Source: Ruminiclostridium sp. (lineage in GTDB: Bacteria > Bacillota > Clostridia > Oscillospirales > Oscillospiraceae). Taken from it: a DNA stretch of 6,258 nucleotides. A model generated the notes under the pieces. That model ran no database searches. It saw only the letters and a list, made by a program, of their open reading frames with translations, and was not told where the DNA came from. The translations under genes were made by a program, and so were the position numbers. The stretch covers positions 1-6,258 of the forward strand of contig JABUSR010000292.1 of assembly GCA_021442645.1 (NCBI GenBank), given 5' to 3'. How positions within the stretch are numbered: position 1 is the stretch's first letter; each line of letters begins with the position of its first letter. Shown here piece after piece: positions 5,028-6,258 of this stretch.

Positions 5028-5552
5028 ATGGTCATGGTACGAAAAGCTGTCCCTGCCGACCTGGACGCCATTGCCGCCATCTACGACACCATCCATACCA
5101 ACGAAGAGGCCGGTCTAACCACCATCGGGTGGATTCGGAGCATCTACCCCACCCGGGAGAGCGCTGCAGCCTCCATCGCCAAGGGGGATATGTTCGTTCT
5201 GGAGGAGAACGGCACCGTGGTCGCCGCTGCAAAAATCAATCAGGAGCAGGTCCCCGAGTACGCCGATGCCCACTGGGAGCACCCCGCCCCCGACGAGAAG
5301 ATCATGGTCCTGCACACCCTGGTGGTCTCCCCCTCCGTAAAAGGAAAGGGCCTGGGCACCCGGTTCGTGGATTTCTATGAGGCCTACGCCCTGGAGCAGG
5401 GTCGCCCCTTCCTGCGGATGGACACCAACGAGCGCAACCTGGCCGCCCGGGCGCTGTACCGAAAACTGGGCTACACCGAGGTGAGCATCGTCCCCTGCGA
5501 GTTTAACGGCATCCCCGGCGTACGGCTGGTCTGCCTCGAGAAAAAACTGTAA
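5028..5552 (+). CDS. GNAT-family N-acetyltransferase
   Basis: This is a 174-residue single-domain acetyltransferase expected to move an acetyl group from acetyl-CoA to an amine; the substrate is not evident. The fold order is visible: N-terminal VRKAVPADLDAIAAIY (4-19), the strand MFVLEENGTVVAAAKI (55-70), motif A with LHTLVVSPSVKGKGLG (95-110), where K-G-K-G-L-G is the acetyl-CoA pyrophosphate loop (usual Q/R-x-x-G-x-G/A), and motif B with RMDTNERNLAARALYRKLGY (130-149), whose ArALYrklGY ending is typical. The ATG at 5028 has AAAGGA (5018-5023) four bases upstream; the ATG at 5034 would be about ten bases away and is less likely. It is a single-gene unit with its own promoter and terminator, divergent from the operon. 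It resembles the broad group of uncharacterised clostridial GNATs; no clear RimI or antibiotic-resistance motif is seen. Confidence 0.9.
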   Translation: MVMVRKAVPADLDAIAAIYDTIHTNEEAGLTTIGWIRSIYPTRESAAASIAKGDMFVLEENGTVVAAAKINQEQVPEYADAHWEHPAPDEKIMVLHTLVVSPSVKGKGLGTRFVDFYEAYALEQGRPFLRMDTNERNLAARALYRKLGYTEVSIVPCEFNGIPGVRLVCLEKKL

Positions 5553-5556
5553 CGGT

Positions 5557-5601
5557 AAAAGGACCGCTGCAAACGGAATGTTTTGCAGCGGTCCTTTTTT
5601 T
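5557..5601. terminator. Strong rho-independent terminator between convergent genes
   Basis: GGACCGCTGCAAA (5561-5573) pairs perfectly with TTTGCAGCGGTCC (5582-5594) around an 8-base loop, and flanking AAAA/TTTT extends the stem to 17 bp. On the plus strand the stem runs into a T7 tract (5595-5601) right after the GNAT stop. On the minus strand the stem ends in TTTT, so it can also stop the convergent hydrolase gene that ends at 5650. Confidence 0.93.
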
Positions 5602-5649
5602 ATTGAAAACGAACAGATGTCCCTCTTCCGGGCCATAGCGCTCTGCGCA

Positions 5650-6258
5650 TCAGTCCTTCCAGCGGTCCATCACGACCTTCAGCTGGTCGATAACCTGCTT
5701 CAGCTGGTTGGTCATCCGCTTGAGATCCTTGTTGGGGCTTCCCTTGTTGGCCCGCAGCAGAATCATCAGGTCCATAGCCGTCTCCTCCAGCTCCTGATAG
5801 GCCGCATTGACCCGGCCGCTGGACTCGAAGCTGATCTTCTTGGGTGCCAGTTCCACACCGGCGGCCAGCATCTTGTTGGCTGCCAGGTCGTAGACCTCCT
5901 CATACAGGGCCGCATGGGCGGGAATGCCCCGCTCCCGCAGGGAGTCCGCAAAGATCTCGGTGACCCGGGCCTCGCCGTGGACCACGAAGACATGGCTGGG
6001 GGCGGGGTCGTTAATCTGGCTGATCCACTCCAGCAGGTGGTCCCGGTCGGCGTGGGAGGACAGGCCCTTGATATTATGGATGGAGGCGTTCACCACGATA
6101 TCCTCACCAAACAGATGGACCTTCTTGGCCCCCTCCAGCAGGTGGCGGCCCAGGGTTCCCTCACCCTGATAGCCCACAAAGACGACGGAACACTCCTCCC
6201 GCCACAGGTTGTGCTTCAGGTGGTGGCGGATACGGCCGGCATCGCACATACCGGAGGC
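5650..6258 (-). CDS. MBL-fold / beta-CASP metallo-hydrolase (YSH1-like, COG1236-type), C-terminal part only
   Basis: Only the last 202 residues are visible; the frame stays open to the right edge, so the 5' part, including the main zinc-binding HxHxDH motif, lies outside. Such proteins are metallo-beta-lactamase-fold nucleases related to the CPSF-73/YSH1 RNA-processing family, generally assumed to act on RNA. The fragment starts in the beta-CASP region with A-S-G-M-C-D-A-G-R-I and H-H-L-K-H-N-L, then VVFVGYQGEGTLGRHLLEG, a segment diagnostic of the bacterial group. The RMMBL motif GLSSHADRDHLLEWI and the final VVHGE provide the late zinc/active-site histidines. After HGE about 100 residues follow, ending in a helical tail with heptad-like hydrophobics (QLKQVIDQLKVVM) that could mediate dimerisation. 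It ends in TGA at 5652-5650 and is convergent with the GNAT gene, sharing the terminator between them. The exact substrate is unknown. Confidence 0.9.
   Translation of the reverse strand, partial: ASGMCDAGRIRHHLKHNLWREECSVVFVGYQGEGTLGRHLLEGAKKVHLFGEDIVVNASIHNIKGLSSHADRDHLLEWISQINDPAPSHVFVVHGEARVTEIFADSLRERGIPAHAALYEEVYDLAANKMLAAGVELAPKKISFESSGRVNAAYQELEETAMDLMILLRANKGSPNKDLKRMTNQLKQVIDQLKVVMDRWKD

Noticed and set aside
5650..6258. Possible class B beta-lactamase (antibiotic resistance)
   Set aside because: The visible SGMCDAG, GYQGEGTLG and SSHAD/HGE motifs belong to the beta-CASP/YSH1-type hydrolases, not to beta-lactamases.

Overview
The window looks like ordinary chromosomal DNA from a GC-rich member of the Clostridia. 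The best guess is an Oscillospiraceae-type gut bacterium of the Flavonifractor/Lawsonibacter kind. This rests on gene content (a TagA/WecG-type glycosyltransferase, a clostridial-style thymidylate kinase, MltG next to a U32 'peptidase'), strong Shine-Dalgarno sites, sigma-A-type promoters and high GC coding DNA. The genus is a guess. I see no rRNA, tRNA, CRISPR array, transposase or phage gene.

Layout. Positions 1-304 hold no convincing gene. They contain a perfect 11-bp inverted repeat at the left edge, a strong bidirectional terminator (129-178) and an imperfect hairpin just after the last operon gene. Positions 305-4807 are a five-gene minus-strand operon, transcribed from right to left: wecG/tagA-type glycosyltransferase, tmk, 5-formyltetrahydrofolate cyclo-ligase, mltG and a U32-family tRNA hydroxylation protein (trhP type). 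The genes overlap or lie 3-47 bp apart, and four of the five have a visible ribosome binding site at a sensible distance. The 220-bp gap at 4808-5027 is a divergent promoter region. It has one good extended -10 promoter firing left into the operon and one firing right into a GNAT acetyltransferase (5028-5552). A strong terminator (5557-5601) separates that gene from a convergent metallo-beta-lactamase/beta-CASP-type hydrolase, whose 5' part runs off the right edge.

How the genes fit together. The operon mixes housekeeping jobs: cell-surface polymer glycosylation (WecG/TagA type), dTTP supply (Tmk), folate repair (cyclo-ligase), glycan strand termination (MltG) and wobble-uridine hydroxylation of tRNA (TrhP). 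The mltG-U32 pairing matches the B. subtilis yrrL-yrrM-yrrN-yrrO neighbourhood, but the methyltransferase gene (yrrM/trmR) is absent between them here. The link among the other genes seems to be co-expression, not one pathway.

Nothing here amounts to a clearly new system. The points most worth a second look are a 10-bp sequence shared in the same register by the two divergent promoters, a terminator-like hairpin in the operon leader that could also mask the first ribosome binding site, and a striking Arg-Asp repeat tail on MltG.
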